64,000 nucleotides of DNA. Origin: Fibrella aestuarina BUZ 2 (lineage in GTDB: Bacteria > Bacteroidota > Bacteroidia > Cytophagales > Spirosomataceae). The stretch is from contig NC_020054.1 in NCBI RefSeq assembly GCF_000331105.1, positions 3,344,024 through 3,408,023 of the forward strand, given 5' to 3'. This document shows positions 9,259 to 17,257 of the stretch, piece after piece; the stretch's first letter is position 1; each line of letters begins with the position of its first letter. A program made the translations under genes and the position numbers. The notes under the pieces are model-generated. The model had not been told where the DNA came from and made no database searches. It saw nothing but the letters and a program-made list of their open reading frames with translations.

Positions 9259-10623
9259 ATGAAAAAGCCAGTAGCTCTTGTTCTTGCGTTTGCCGTTGCT
9301 GGTCTGATGGCCTCCTGTAGTAAACAACTGACCACCGATGTGCCGACGGCTACTGACCAAACCACCTTTGGCCTGATCCAGAATCGGATACTAACGCCTT
9401 CCTGCGCCACGGCGGGCTGCCACGCGTCGGAGAACGATGCGGCTTTCAAGCAGCACGGGCTGGTACTGGCGGCCGGCGAAGCCTACAAGAATCTGGTCGG
9501 GGTTGACCCAAAAAACGCACTGGCCCTTACCGACGGCCTGAAGCGCGTGAAAGCGTTTGAGTCGCAGAAAAGCCTCCTGTACCACAAGCTGAATGTCGAC
9601 GCCGCGCACCATACCGGCAAAAACTACGGTAACCCGATGCCCCTGGGCAGTGATCCCCTCAGCGTTGGGCAGATTGAGTTTGTCCGGCGCTGGATCGATG
9701 GCGGCGCGTTGCCCGACGGTAACCTGATCGACCCTACGCTGCTCGATGACAAGACGCCCAGCACTGGGGCTAATGCGAGTTTTCAGGCCCCTAAGGCGCC
9801 CATTGCTGGCCAAGGTTACCAACTGCGAATCGATCCGTTCGACGTGGCGCCCAACTTTGAGCGGGAGCTATTTGTGCGCAAGAACGTGGGTAATACCGAC
9901 GAGATCTACGTGAACCGGTTTACGGTGACGATGCGGCCCGGTAGTCATCATTTTATCGCCCACGATTTTGAGTCGGCCGCGCTGGCACCGCCACTCAACC
10001 AGGTACGTGATCTGCGCAATGCCGATGGCTCGCTGAATTTTGCGACGGTGCTGCAAATGAGCAACCACGTGTATCTGGCGGGTAGCCAGTCGCCCAATCT
10101 CGACTACTCGTTTCCGGAAGGGGCGGCACTGCTGATTCCGGCCAACGCCTCGGTCGACCTGAATGCGCACTACGTTAACAAGGGCAAGACTACGATGCAG
10201 GGCGAGGCGTACCTCAACTTTTATACCACGCCCAAAGCCGCCGTCACCAAGGTAGTTCGGACGCTGAACCTGGGTAACACAAGCCTATCCATCCCGGCGG
10301 GCCAGGAAATGACGTTCAAGAAGACGTTTCTGGTAACCGCTAAAACCCGGCAGGTGCTGACGCTGACCTCGCACATGCACAAACTGGGAACGAAGTTTGT
10401 CATACGCATCAAAGGCGGCGCCCGCGACGGTGAAGTCGTTTACAGCACTACGGATTGGGAACACCCCGACATTATCAATTTCAAGACGCCAATCACGCTG
10501 GCCAAAGGCGAAGGCCTGACTTCGGAGATTACATACAATAACACGACCAACAGGACCGTAAAATTCGGCCTGACCAGCGAGGACGAAATGGGAATCATTT
10601 TTGGGTACTATTACGAAGAGTAA
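9259..10623 (+). CDS. Lipoprotein with a CX4CH haem-type site and a copper-monooxygenase-like C-terminal domain
   Basis: 454-residue predicted lipoprotein (signal peptide, lipobox MASC, Cys20). Near the N-terminus is PSCATAGCH (Cys49, Cys54, His55), a CX4CH arrangement like that of planctomycete-type cytochrome c domains, followed by GLVLAAGEAYKNLVGV. The second half resembles copper type II ascorbate-dependent monooxygenases: PGSHHFIAHD with paired His, and LTSHMHKLGTKF with the HxH metal motif. A periplasmic or surface redox protein is likely; the substrate cannot be read. The unusual CX4CH spacing is visible, but covalent haem attachment is an inference. Confidence 0.78.
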   Translation: MKKPVALVLAFAVAGLMASCSKQLTTDVPTATDQTTFGLIQNRILTPSCATAGCHASENDAAFKQHGLVLAAGEAYKNLVGVDPKNALALTDGLKRVKAFESQKSLLYHKLNVDAAHHTGKNYGNPMPLGSDPLSVGQIEFVRRWIDGGALPDGNLIDPTLLDDKTPSTGANASFQAPKAPIAGQGYQLRIDPFDVAPNFERELFVRKNVGNTDEIYVNRFTVTMRPGSHHFIAHDFESAALAPPLNQVRDLRNADGSLNFATVLQMSNHVYLAGSQSPNLDYSFPEGAALLIPANASVDLNAHYVNKGKTTMQGEAYLNFYTTPKAAVTKVVRTLNLGNTSLSIPAGQEMTFKKTFLVTAKTRQVLTLTSHMHKLGTKFVIRIKGGARDGEVVYSTTDWEHPDIINFKTPITLAKGEGLTSEITYNNTTNRTVKFGLTSEDEMGIIFGYYYEE

Positions 10624-10731
10624 CGCGAGGGCAACCGCGCTGTTCCGCAAATTGTCGCGGGAAGATGCGGTATTTTGTATACTATGAGTTTCCTTAGCAT
10701 AGGAATTCTACTTGCGTACCTACCACCCTGA

Positions 10732-11661
10732 ATGAACCCACTGAACCGCCTGCATTGGTTTGTTTTAGTTTTATTTATTCCCGTCTGGACACGGGCTCAG
10801 GTTACCGACCGAAAAGTCGATGTTGTCTATAAGCTCTCCGAAGCAACGGGTGAATACCTGTTTAAGGCCTCGAATCCTAACCTCTGCGAGTATACCGTGC
10901 AGGTCGATGTCGTGGATGTGGTGGGGATGCGGAGTTCCGTCAAACTACCCTACGTTGGCAGTGTTAAGCCGGGTGAAACAACCTTGTTTTCGCTGAAACC
11001 AACTAAAATGGGGGAGGCGGCGTCGTTTCGTTACCTGTATACGGCTACCCGGGGTCGGTTATTTCAGGCGGAGCCGCCAACCTACCTGTACACACTGCCC
11101 GTAGCCCCCGGCCAACCGGTGCTGGTTCAGGAAACACAGGCGATGGGTAAGGTACTGGGGGTAAAAAACGTTCGGCTCACCAACTATACCTCGTTGGTTT
11201 TTCAGGTTAAGAACGGCGACACCGTTTTCGCCGCGCGCCGAGGTGTGGTCATAAACCGGCTCGATGGCTGGGCCGCTACGGCCCGTGATGACGTTCGGGA
11301 GAGCAATCTGGTTGAAATAAGCCACGCTGATGGCACGTTTGCCCAATATGCCCGCCTGAAAGCCGGTAGCCTGCTGGTGAAACTGGGTGAAACGGTGGAG
11401 GTGGGCCAACCGCTCGGTCTGGTCGGCGAGCTGCCCGGCCTGCCCCCTACCATCCATTTCTCGGTGCGTTACCTGCCGCCGGTCGAGGTGCAGCCTAGTA
11501 AAGAATACAAGTACATCCACCTGCGCCCCAAGTTTTCCGCCCTGACCATCGAGTCGGGCGATTACCTGATCTCGGGACGTACCTACGAGGCGACCCGGCC
11601 GGTGGAACTGATCACGCAGGAAATGTCGAAGCGGGAAATTAAGCGTTACCTAAAGCAATAG
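10732..11661 (+). CDS. Secreted M23/LytM-like domain protein, probably non-catalytic
   Basis: 309 residues with an N-terminal signal peptide (ending TRAQ). The C-terminal half has the M23 fold pattern: NGDTVFAARRGVV, then HADGTFAQYARLK, GETVEVGQPLGLVG and IHFSVRYLP. In active LytM enzymes the first motif carries a His/Asp zinc pair and the second reads YxHL. Here the first His is absent and the second motif has YARL, so two zinc ligands appear to be missing. The protein may bind peptidoglycan or regulate an amidase, as degenerate LytM proteins such as EnvC do. That role is inferred from homology, not shown. Confidence 0.75.
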   Translation: MNPLNRLHWFVLVLFIPVWTRAQVTDRKVDVVYKLSEATGEYLFKASNPNLCEYTVQVDVVDVVGMRSSVKLPYVGSVKPGETTLFSLKPTKMGEAASFRYLYTATRGRLFQAEPPTYLYTLPVAPGQPVLVQETQAMGKVLGVKNVRLTNYTSLVFQVKNGDTVFAARRGVVINRLDGWAATARDDVRESNLVEISHADGTFAQYARLKAGSLLVKLGETVEVGQPLGLVGELPGLPPTIHFSVRYLPPVEVQPSKEYKYIHLRPKFSALTIESGDYLISGRTYEATRPVELITQEMSKREIKRYLKQ

Positions 11662-11696
11662 CGTTTCAGCAGCGGGGTAGCTTGTTACCTTGCAAC

Positions 11697-13208
11697 ATGA
11701 AACATCCGCTACTCTGTTTGTTCCTGGCGCTGCCGCTGAGCTCGTTTTGCCAGCCAGCTACCAACGTACCCACAGCCGACGACCGGTTACGCCGCATCGA
11801 AGCGGCCCTGCCTGTCGTCGAGAAAATTTACAGCGATTATGCGGCGCAGCGCCACGTACCTGGCATTGGGCTTGGGGTGGTGGTCGATGGTAAACTGATC
11901 TACGGAAAAGGCATCGGTGAGGCCGATCTGGCGACGAAACGGCCCGTTACGGCGCAGTCGCAGTTCCGCATCGCATCGATGACCAAAAGCCTCACGGCCA
12001 TGGCCATTCTGAAACTGCGCGACGAAGGTAAGTTACGCCTCGACGACCCGGCGGCTGGGTACGTTCCCGAACTGACAAACCTGCGCCCGCTCACCACCGA
12101 TGCGCCGCCCATCACGATCCGCCACCTGCTGACGCATGCCGCTGGTTTTCCTGAAGATAACCCCTGGGGTGACCGGCAACTGGCCGACTCTGAAGCCGAG
12201 TTAAGTCAGTTTTTGCGTGGCGGGCTCTCGGTAGCCAACGCGCCGGGCGTGGCCTATGAATACAGCAACCTGGGCTTTACGCTGTTGGGGCGGATCATCA
12301 GCAACGTCGCGAAGCAGCCCTATCAGCAGTATATCACCGACAATATCCTTCGCCCGTTGGGCATGACGAGCACGATCTGGGATTACCGCAAGGCTGACCC
12401 CAATCGGTACGTAAACGGCTACCGCTGGCAGGAGGGACAACACCTGGCCGAAACGCCCCTGCCCGACGGCTCCTGGGGGGCCATGGGGGGGCTGATTACG
12501 ACGGTTGACGATTTTGCCCGCTACATGGCCCTGCATCTGAGCGCTTGGCCCGCCCGCGACGGTGCAGAAACCGGCCCGGTGCGGCGGAGTTCACTGCGGG
12601 AAATGCAGCAGCCCTGGAATTTTCGGGGCTTAAACGCGCAGTTCCGCTACCCATCGGGACGGCTTTGCCCAACCGCCCAAGCTTATGCCTATGGCCTGGT
12701 CTGGGCGCGCGATTGTGGGGGGCGCGTGAGTGTAGGCCATAGCGGTGGCCTGCCCGGTTTCGGCACCGAATGGCAGGTAATGCCCGATTATGGTATTGGT
12801 ATTATCAGTTGTGCCAACCTCACCTACGCGGGGATGCGCACCCTGAACACGGCTGCGCTCGATACGCTCATTGCGTTGGCGGGCCTGAAACCACGAGTGC
12901 TGGCTCCGTCGGTTATTCTGGCCCAACGCAAAGCCGAGCTCGTGCGACTACTGCCCAATTTTGAGAAGGCTGAGGCGAGTGGCATTTTTGCCGAAAACTT
13001 CTTCCCTGATACGCCCATCGACCTGCGCCGCCGCAGTACGCAGGCACTGTTCGAGAAGATCGGCAAGGTGGTGCGGGTGGAGGAACTGATTCCCGAAAAC
13101 AACCTGCGGGGTACGTTCCGGATCGTGGGTGAACGCGGCGCTGTCGACGTATTTTTCACCCTGACCCCCGAGGCCAACCCCCTGATTCAGCAATTAGATC
13201 TGAAGTAG
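11697..13208 (+). CDS. Serine hydrolase of the beta-lactamase/class C esterase family
   Basis: 503-residue exported protein (signal peptide ending SSFC). All three penicillin-recognising motifs are present: SMTK with Ser94 and Lys97, YSN within EYSNLGF near residue 180, and GHSGG near residue 350, the HxG equivalent. The fold is shared by class C beta-lactamases, D-aminopeptidases and esterases, so the substrate is open. A C-terminal tail of about 110 residues follows the catalytic domain. ATG 11697 gives a clean signal peptide; the in-frame upstream TTG at 11682 does not improve it. Convergent with the DEAD-box gene. Confidence 0.88.
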   Translation: MKHPLLCLFLALPLSSFCQPATNVPTADDRLRRIEAALPVVEKIYSDYAAQRHVPGIGLGVVVDGKLIYGKGIGEADLATKRPVTAQSQFRIASMTKSLTAMAILKLRDEGKLRLDDPAAGYVPELTNLRPLTTDAPPITIRHLLTHAAGFPEDNPWGDRQLADSEAELSQFLRGGLSVANAPGVAYEYSNLGFTLLGRIISNVAKQPYQQYITDNILRPLGMTSTIWDYRKADPNRYVNGYRWQEGQHLAETPLPDGSWGAMGGLITTVDDFARYMALHLSAWPARDGAETGPVRRSSLREMQQPWNFRGLNAQFRYPSGRLCPTAQAYAYGLVWARDCGGRVSVGHSGGLPGFGTEWQVMPDYGIGIISCANLTYAGMRTLNTAALDTLIALAGLKPRVLAPSVILAQRKAELVRLLPNFEKAEASGIFAENFFPDTPIDLRRRSTQALFEKIGKVVRVEELIPENNLRGTFRIVGERGAVDVFFTLTPEANPLIQQLDLK

Positions 13209-13218
13209 GGGGCAATGC

Positions 13219-13291
13219 AAAACGTCCAACGTTCATTGTTGGCTGACGCGTCTTATTCGGACATCAGCCAACAATGAGCGTTGGACGTTTT
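13219..13291. repeat. 28-bp inverted repeat between convergent genes
   Basis: Arms 13219-13246 and 13264-13291 pair at 27 of 28 positions around a 17-base loop. Arm words resemble those at 7.2 kb (AACGTCCAACGTT against GTCCAACGTTT). It fills the short gap between the hydrolase and helicase stop codons, so it is a likely two-way terminator. Confidence 0.9.
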
Positions 13292-13308
13292 ATATTGAAA
13301 CCCTATTT

Positions 13309-15285
13309 CTACCGGGCTACTTCAACGTTGACACGGCGGCCTTTGATGTTGTTGCCATCCATCGCCGTTACAACGCGGTTAGCCACATCGTTGGGTACGT
13401 CGACAAACGTGTGCTTATCGAAGATGTCGATGCTACCGATGCTGCTGCCGGGAATACCCGACTCGCCGGCAATGGCACCAACAATATCACCGGGGCGCAC
13501 GTAGTCGCGACGGCCAATGCTCACGCTGAGGCGGGTCATATTGGCTTCACGCTCACGGGGTACGCGCTCGTTATCTTTGGTGAAATAACCTTTACGGCCA
13601 TCGCCACCGTCACGCGGACCGAATGAACGGTCACCACCACGACGGTCTTCAAAGCGGCCACCACGCGAATCGCCGCGATCACCACCACGACGGTCTTCGA
13701 AGCGACCACCACGGTCACCACCGCGACGATCTTCGAAACGGCCACCACGGTCACCACCGCGACGATCTTCGAACCGATCGTTCTTGTCAAATTTTCCGTT
13801 CCGGCGATCTTCGGCGTTCAGGTCCTGATCCGAGAATTCGTTTTTCTCGATACCCATGCTGCGCTTCATCAGGGCCGACACGATGGTATCGGTCGAGAAG
13901 CCCTCGTGATGCAGTTGGGTCAGCATGTCTTCGTACAGGTGCAGGTCTTTGCTCGTGCGGATATCGTCGGCCAGTTGCTCGATAAACCGAGCTTTACGAA
14001 TGCCTACGATGTCTTCAAACGACGGGATAACGCCCTTCTCTACCCGAACCTTGGTATAGTTCTGGATGTCGCGGAAGCGGTATTTCTCATCGCGGCTGAC
14101 GAGCGAAAACGCCCGACCCGACTTGCCGGCGCGGCCCGTACGGCCAATCCGGTGTACATAATATTCTTCGTCGAGGGGGACGTCGTAGTTGATAACGGCG
14201 TCTACGTTATCCACGTCGATACCGCGGGCGGCTACGTCCGTAGCGACCAGGATCGTGGTTACGCCCGAGCGGAACTTGCTCATCACGTTATTGCGCTGCG
14301 CCTGACGCAGGTCACCGTGTAGCCCTTCGGCCTGGTAACCGCGCACCATCATTTCTTCCACGATCTCTTCTACTTTGCGCTTCGTGTTACAGAACACCAG
14401 CATCAGTTTCAGGTCGTACAGGTCGATCAGGCGGCACATTACCTCGGTTTTAGCGCGGGGTTTCACCTCGAAGAACACCTGCTCAATGTTGGTGTTGGTG
14501 AGTTCTTTCTTCACCACTTTCACCAGCACCGGGTTCTGCTGGAACCGCTGCGTAATCGACAGGATGGGTTTCGACATCGTGGCCGAGAACAGCACCGTCT
14601 GGCGCTCGGTCGGGAAATCTTCCAGGATGCTTTCGATGTCTTCGCGGAAGCCCATATCGAGCATCTCGTCGGCCTCATCAAGCACAATCATCTTGGCGTT
14701 GTCGAGCTTCAGGGTGTTGCGCTCCATGTGGTCCATCACACGGCCGGGCGTACCCACCACGATATGAACGCCTTTCTTGAGCGAGCGAATCTGCCGCTCA
14801 ATCGAGTCGCCACCGTAGATGGCTTCGATGAACACACCGCGCTTAAACTGGCTCAGTTTCCGCATTTCTTCGGTTACCTGCAGGGCCAGTTCGCGGGTCG
14901 GGCACAGAATCAGCACCTGTACGCTGCGATCGCTGGGATCGACCAGCTCAAGCGCTGGGATCCCGAAGGCGGCGGTTTTACCCGTTCCCGTCTGGGCCTG
15001 ACCAATCACGTCGCGGCCCGCCAGAATCGGAGGAATGGCTTCGGCCTGAATCGGAGAGGGCGTTGTAAAGCCCATTTCCGTAACAGCGGCCAGCATATCC
15101 GGTGAGAGGTTCAGATCGGCAAAGGTGCGCTGATTGGGCGCGTCGGGCTGAACCGTAATCGTGTCTTTAATTTGAGGTGCCTGTACAGCTTCCTGAATGG
15201 GTTGCTCTTCTTGTGCGGCCATTTCCTGCACGGGTTGTTGTTCGACGGTTTCGTCGAGATCAGACTGGATGTTTTCCAGAGTCAT
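13309..15285 (-). CDS. DEAD-box ATP-dependent RNA helicase with RGG tail and DbpA-type RNA-binding domain
   Basis: Unwinds structured RNA in ribosome assembly or mRNA decay, often under cold stress. From ATG 15285 it has 658 residues. An acidic/Gln-rich N-terminus precedes the core with AQTGTGKT (motif I), PTRELA, TPGR, DEAD, SAT and HRIGRTGR (motif VI). A tail follows with four 12- to 16-residue FEDRRGGDR-type repeats and a C-terminal domain like the DbpA/CsdA RNA-binding fold. A further in-frame extension upstream to 15363 is unlikely, since it lacks family similarity. A long untranslated leader precedes it; see that entry. Confidence 0.94.
   Translation of the reverse strand: MTLENIQSDLDETVEQQPVQEMAAQEEQPIQEAVQAPQIKDTITVQPDAPNQRTFADLNLSPDMLAAVTEMGFTTPSPIQAEAIPPILAGRDVIGQAQTGTGKTAAFGIPALELVDPSDRSVQVLILCPTRELALQVTEEMRKLSQFKRGVFIEAIYGGDSIERQIRSLKKGVHIVVGTPGRVMDHMERNTLKLDNAKMIVLDEADEMLDMGFREDIESILEDFPTERQTVLFSATMSKPILSITQRFQQNPVLVKVVKKELTNTNIEQVFFEVKPRAKTEVMCRLIDLYDLKLMLVFCNTKRKVEEIVEEMMVRGYQAEGLHGDLRQAQRNNVMSKFRSGVTTILVATDVAARGIDVDNVDAVINYDVPLDEEYYVHRIGRTGRAGKSGRAFSLVSRDEKYRFRDIQNYTKVRVEKGVIPSFEDIVGIRKARFIEQLADDIRTSKDLHLYEDMLTQLHHEGFSTDTIVSALMKRSMGIEKNEFSDQDLNAEDRRNGKFDKNDRFEDRRGGDRGGRFEDRRGGDRGGRFEDRRGGDRGDSRGGRFEDRRGGDRSFGPRDGGDGRKGYFTKDNERVPREREANMTRLSVSIGRRDYVRPGDIVGAIAGESGIPGSSIGSIDIFDKHTFVDVPNDVANRVVTAMDGNNIKGRRVNVEVAR
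13629..13773 (-). repeat. Tandem 36-bp repeats encoding the helicase RGG tail
   Basis: About four copies of a unit encoding FEDRRGGDRGGR lie in tandem within the helicase gene. The third copy carries a four-residue insertion, giving a 48-bp unit. Near-identity at the DNA level between copies suggests recent slippage or recombination, so repeat number probably varies between strains. Confidence 0.85.
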
Positions 15286-15620
15286 AAAAAAGAATAAAAA
15301 GTAATGAAGCCCGCATACGGCGGACGATTCGTCAAGCAAACAGTGACGTGTGCGGCAGACCAACTAAGCACCAACCCATACCCTTGCAGAAAAACCCTTC
15401 CCCTACCGAATACCCAATTGGATTTTTGAATCGCTTAGAACAGCGTTGTTGACCCTCGTCAGGAGGAACCATCACCCACAGCCTGTACTGTTTGTACATC
15501 CGGGCCTGGCTCTGTAAACCACCTTGTTATGAACGAGTGCGGCAAGAGATGCCGCTAAGAACAGAGAGAAGCCGACGGATGTCGCTTGAATTCAGCTACA
15601 AAAGTAAGACTTTTTTTAGT
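15286..15620 (-). promoter_or_regulatory. Long, probably structured 5' leader of the DEAD-box helicase
   Basis: About 330 bases with no coding potential precede the helicase start. They contain several short stems, including GCGGCA/TGCCGC (15539-15555) and TGTAC/GTACA (15484-15498). The AT-rich stretch around 15600-15660 is the likely promoter. Long structured leaders controlling RNA helicases are known from enterobacterial csdA/deaD. Here the regulatory function is inferred. I tested it mentally against SRP, tmRNA and RNase P signatures and found no match. Confidence 0.4.
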
Positions 15621-15685
15621 AAAAAGCAAGCCTGTATGTGAATAGTATTGTACTATTCGAAGGTATGTAGTTCGCTAAACCAAGA

Positions 15686-15787
15686 CTAGGCTGCGGCAAG
15701 GCGCCCGAAGAGGATCAACCAGGCAACGACGCCCATAAACAGCCAATGGAGGGCTTTGTAAACAATCGGGTGAAACGAAGGGCGCAT
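15686..15787 (-). CDS. Possible 33-residue single-pass membrane protein
   Basis: A short frame begins ATG at 15787 and ends TAG at 15686. It encodes a basic N-terminus (MRPSFHPIVYKALHW) followed by one hydrophobic helix and a short Arg-Leu-Ala tail. This is a plausible small inner-membrane protein. It sits alone in a 600-base gap upstream of the helicase leader and downstream of pabB in the opposite sense of spacing. The codon choice looks like that of neighbours. There is no recognisable family and no strong ribosome-binding site, so it remains a candidate only. Confidence 0.38.
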   Translation of the reverse strand: MRPSFHPIVYKALHWLFMGVVAWLILFGRLAAA

Positions 15788-15910
15788 AAAGGAGCTTGTT
15801 GGACATCGTAAAACTAGAACCGGCGGATGACTCCCATATTACGCATTCATGAAGCAGGCGTTATGCTTTCGGGCTGCTCAAAAGCCTGGTATAATGCTGA
15901 CGACACAGCG

Positions 15911-17206
15911 TCACGCACCACCCAGTATATCCCGCATTGCCTGTCCCTTTAGTAGGCACTCAGCGTATTCCTGCGCCGGGTCGGCATCGTAGGTGATGGC
16001 GCTGCCCACGCTATAACTGGCCAACTGGTTGGCGGCATTGTAGAAAATGCTACGGATCACCACGTTGAAATCGAAGTCACCCTCGGGCGTAACGTACCCA
16101 ATGGCCCCCGAATACACGCCTCGTCGGCTGGCTTCGAGCTCATCGATGCGCTCCATCGCCCGCATTTTGGGGGCACCCGTCATGCTGCCCATCGGGAAAG
16201 CGTGCCGCAGAATGTCGGCCAGCGAGGCATCGGGGCGGGCCGTGGCCGATACCGTCGAAATCATCTGATGCACCTGCCGGAAGGTGTAAATGCCGAACAG
16301 TTCATCGACCTGCACCGTGCCGGTTTGCGCTGACCGGGCCAGATCGTTGCGGACCAGATCCACGATCATCAGGTTTTCGGCCTGTTCTTTCTCACTCGCC
16401 CGTAGCTGCTGTTTCAACGCCTCGTCTTCGGCGGACGTTTGGCCGCGGCGGATGGTGCCTTTGATGGGCTGCGAGAGTAACCGTTGCCCCGTCCGCTTCA
16501 GAAAACGCTCCGGCGAAGCACCCAGCACAAAGCGTTGCTGCTGTTTCAGGAAGGTTGAAAACGGCATCGGTGACCGAGCGCACAGCGTCCGATACGTACC
16601 CACGGGGTCAAGCGCCAGTTGTTCGGCGTAAAACTCGATGCAGTAATTCAGCTCGTATACGTCGCCCGCTTCGATCAGCGCCCGAATCTGCTGCACTACC
16701 GCCTCATAGTTGGCCTCGCTGACCCGCGCCTGTACTATCGTGCCCGTTTGGCCAGGGATCTTGGGGGCCGGTAGGAGGGTAGTGGGGTCGGTGAGCCAGT
16801 GGTGCCATGGGCCAGCACTGGGCTCGTTAGTCTGCACCTCAATGGCATCGGGGCTAAGCTCGACAACGTACCTGGGTTCAAAAAACCAAATTTCGGGAAA
16901 CCCGAGCCGGTTTGGGTGGCGGCTATGCAGGGTTTCGATCTGATTCTTGACGTCATAACCGACGTACCCAGCCAGGTGGCAACGGTACCGGTCGTGGAAA
17001 TCGGCCAGCGTCTGGAGGTCATCCTGGCCCGTAAACGGAACGACCCGCTTCGCGCCCGCGTAGAGGCGGGTCGGAAATGGGTCGTTGGGGTAGGCAATGC
17101 CGTTGTTGTTCAGATAAACAAGGGCATCAAACTCCGTTTCGGCGGTTGCCAGCAGTCGCCAGCGCCAGTCGGCGAGGTCGGGAGCGGCAAAGCGAAACAC
17201 GTTCAT
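15911..17206 (-). CDS. pabB: Aminodeoxychorismate synthase component I
   Basis: Chorismate-binding enzyme that makes 4-amino-4-deoxychorismate for folate (p-aminobenzoate) synthesis, normally with a glutamine amidotransferase partner. 431 residues. The signature PIKGTIRRG carries the Lys nucleophile that separates PabB from anthranilate synthase, whose motif reads PIAGT. Further core motifs are ENLMIVDLVRNDL, FPMGSMTGAPK and GVYSGAIGY. No pabA or pabC lies alongside. It is downstream of the NYN/cold-shock gene on the same strand with a 51-base gap holding a perfect hairpin, so transcription may be partly shared. TrpE is less likely because of the Lys. Confidence 0.9.
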   Translation of the reverse strand: MNVFRFAAPDLADWRWRLLATAETEFDALVYLNNNGIAYPNDPFPTRLYAGAKRVVPFTGQDDLQTLADFHDRYRCHLAGYVGYDVKNQIETLHSRHPNRLGFPEIWFFEPRYVVELSPDAIEVQTNEPSAGPWHHWLTDPTTLLPAPKIPGQTGTIVQARVSEANYEAVVQQIRALIEAGDVYELNYCIEFYAEQLALDPVGTYRTLCARSPMPFSTFLKQQQRFVLGASPERFLKRTGQRLLSQPIKGTIRRGQTSAEDEALKQQLRASEKEQAENLMIVDLVRNDLARSAQTGTVQVDELFGIYTFRQVHQMISTVSATARPDASLADILRHAFPMGSMTGAPKMRAMERIDELEASRRGVYSGAIGYVTPEGDFDFNVVIRSIFYNAANQLASYSVGSAITYDADPAQEYAECLLKGQAMRDILGGA

Positions 17207-17222
17207 TGATGCTGCATGGGTG

Positions 17223-17247
17223 CGGGTTGGCCAGGCTGGCCAACCCG
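17223..17247 (-). repeat. Perfect 12-bp hairpin between NYN gene and pabB
   Basis: Arms CGGGTTGGCCAG and CTGGCCAACCCG flank a single base. There is no T-run on the minus strand, so it is more likely an mRNA-stabilising or attenuating stem than a simple terminator. Confidence 0.7.
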
Positions 17248-17257
17248 TACCAACTAG

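Noticed and set aside
13620..13790. CRISPR-like repeats
   Set aside because: The repeats are in frame and encode an RGG tail; there are no variable spacers or cas genes.
15360..15600. Helicase leader as SRP, tmRNA or RNase P RNA
   Set aside because: A short GCCAGGCCCGGA stretch recalls SRP RNA, but the GGAAGGAAGCAGC-like loop and the other diagnostic core sequences are missing.
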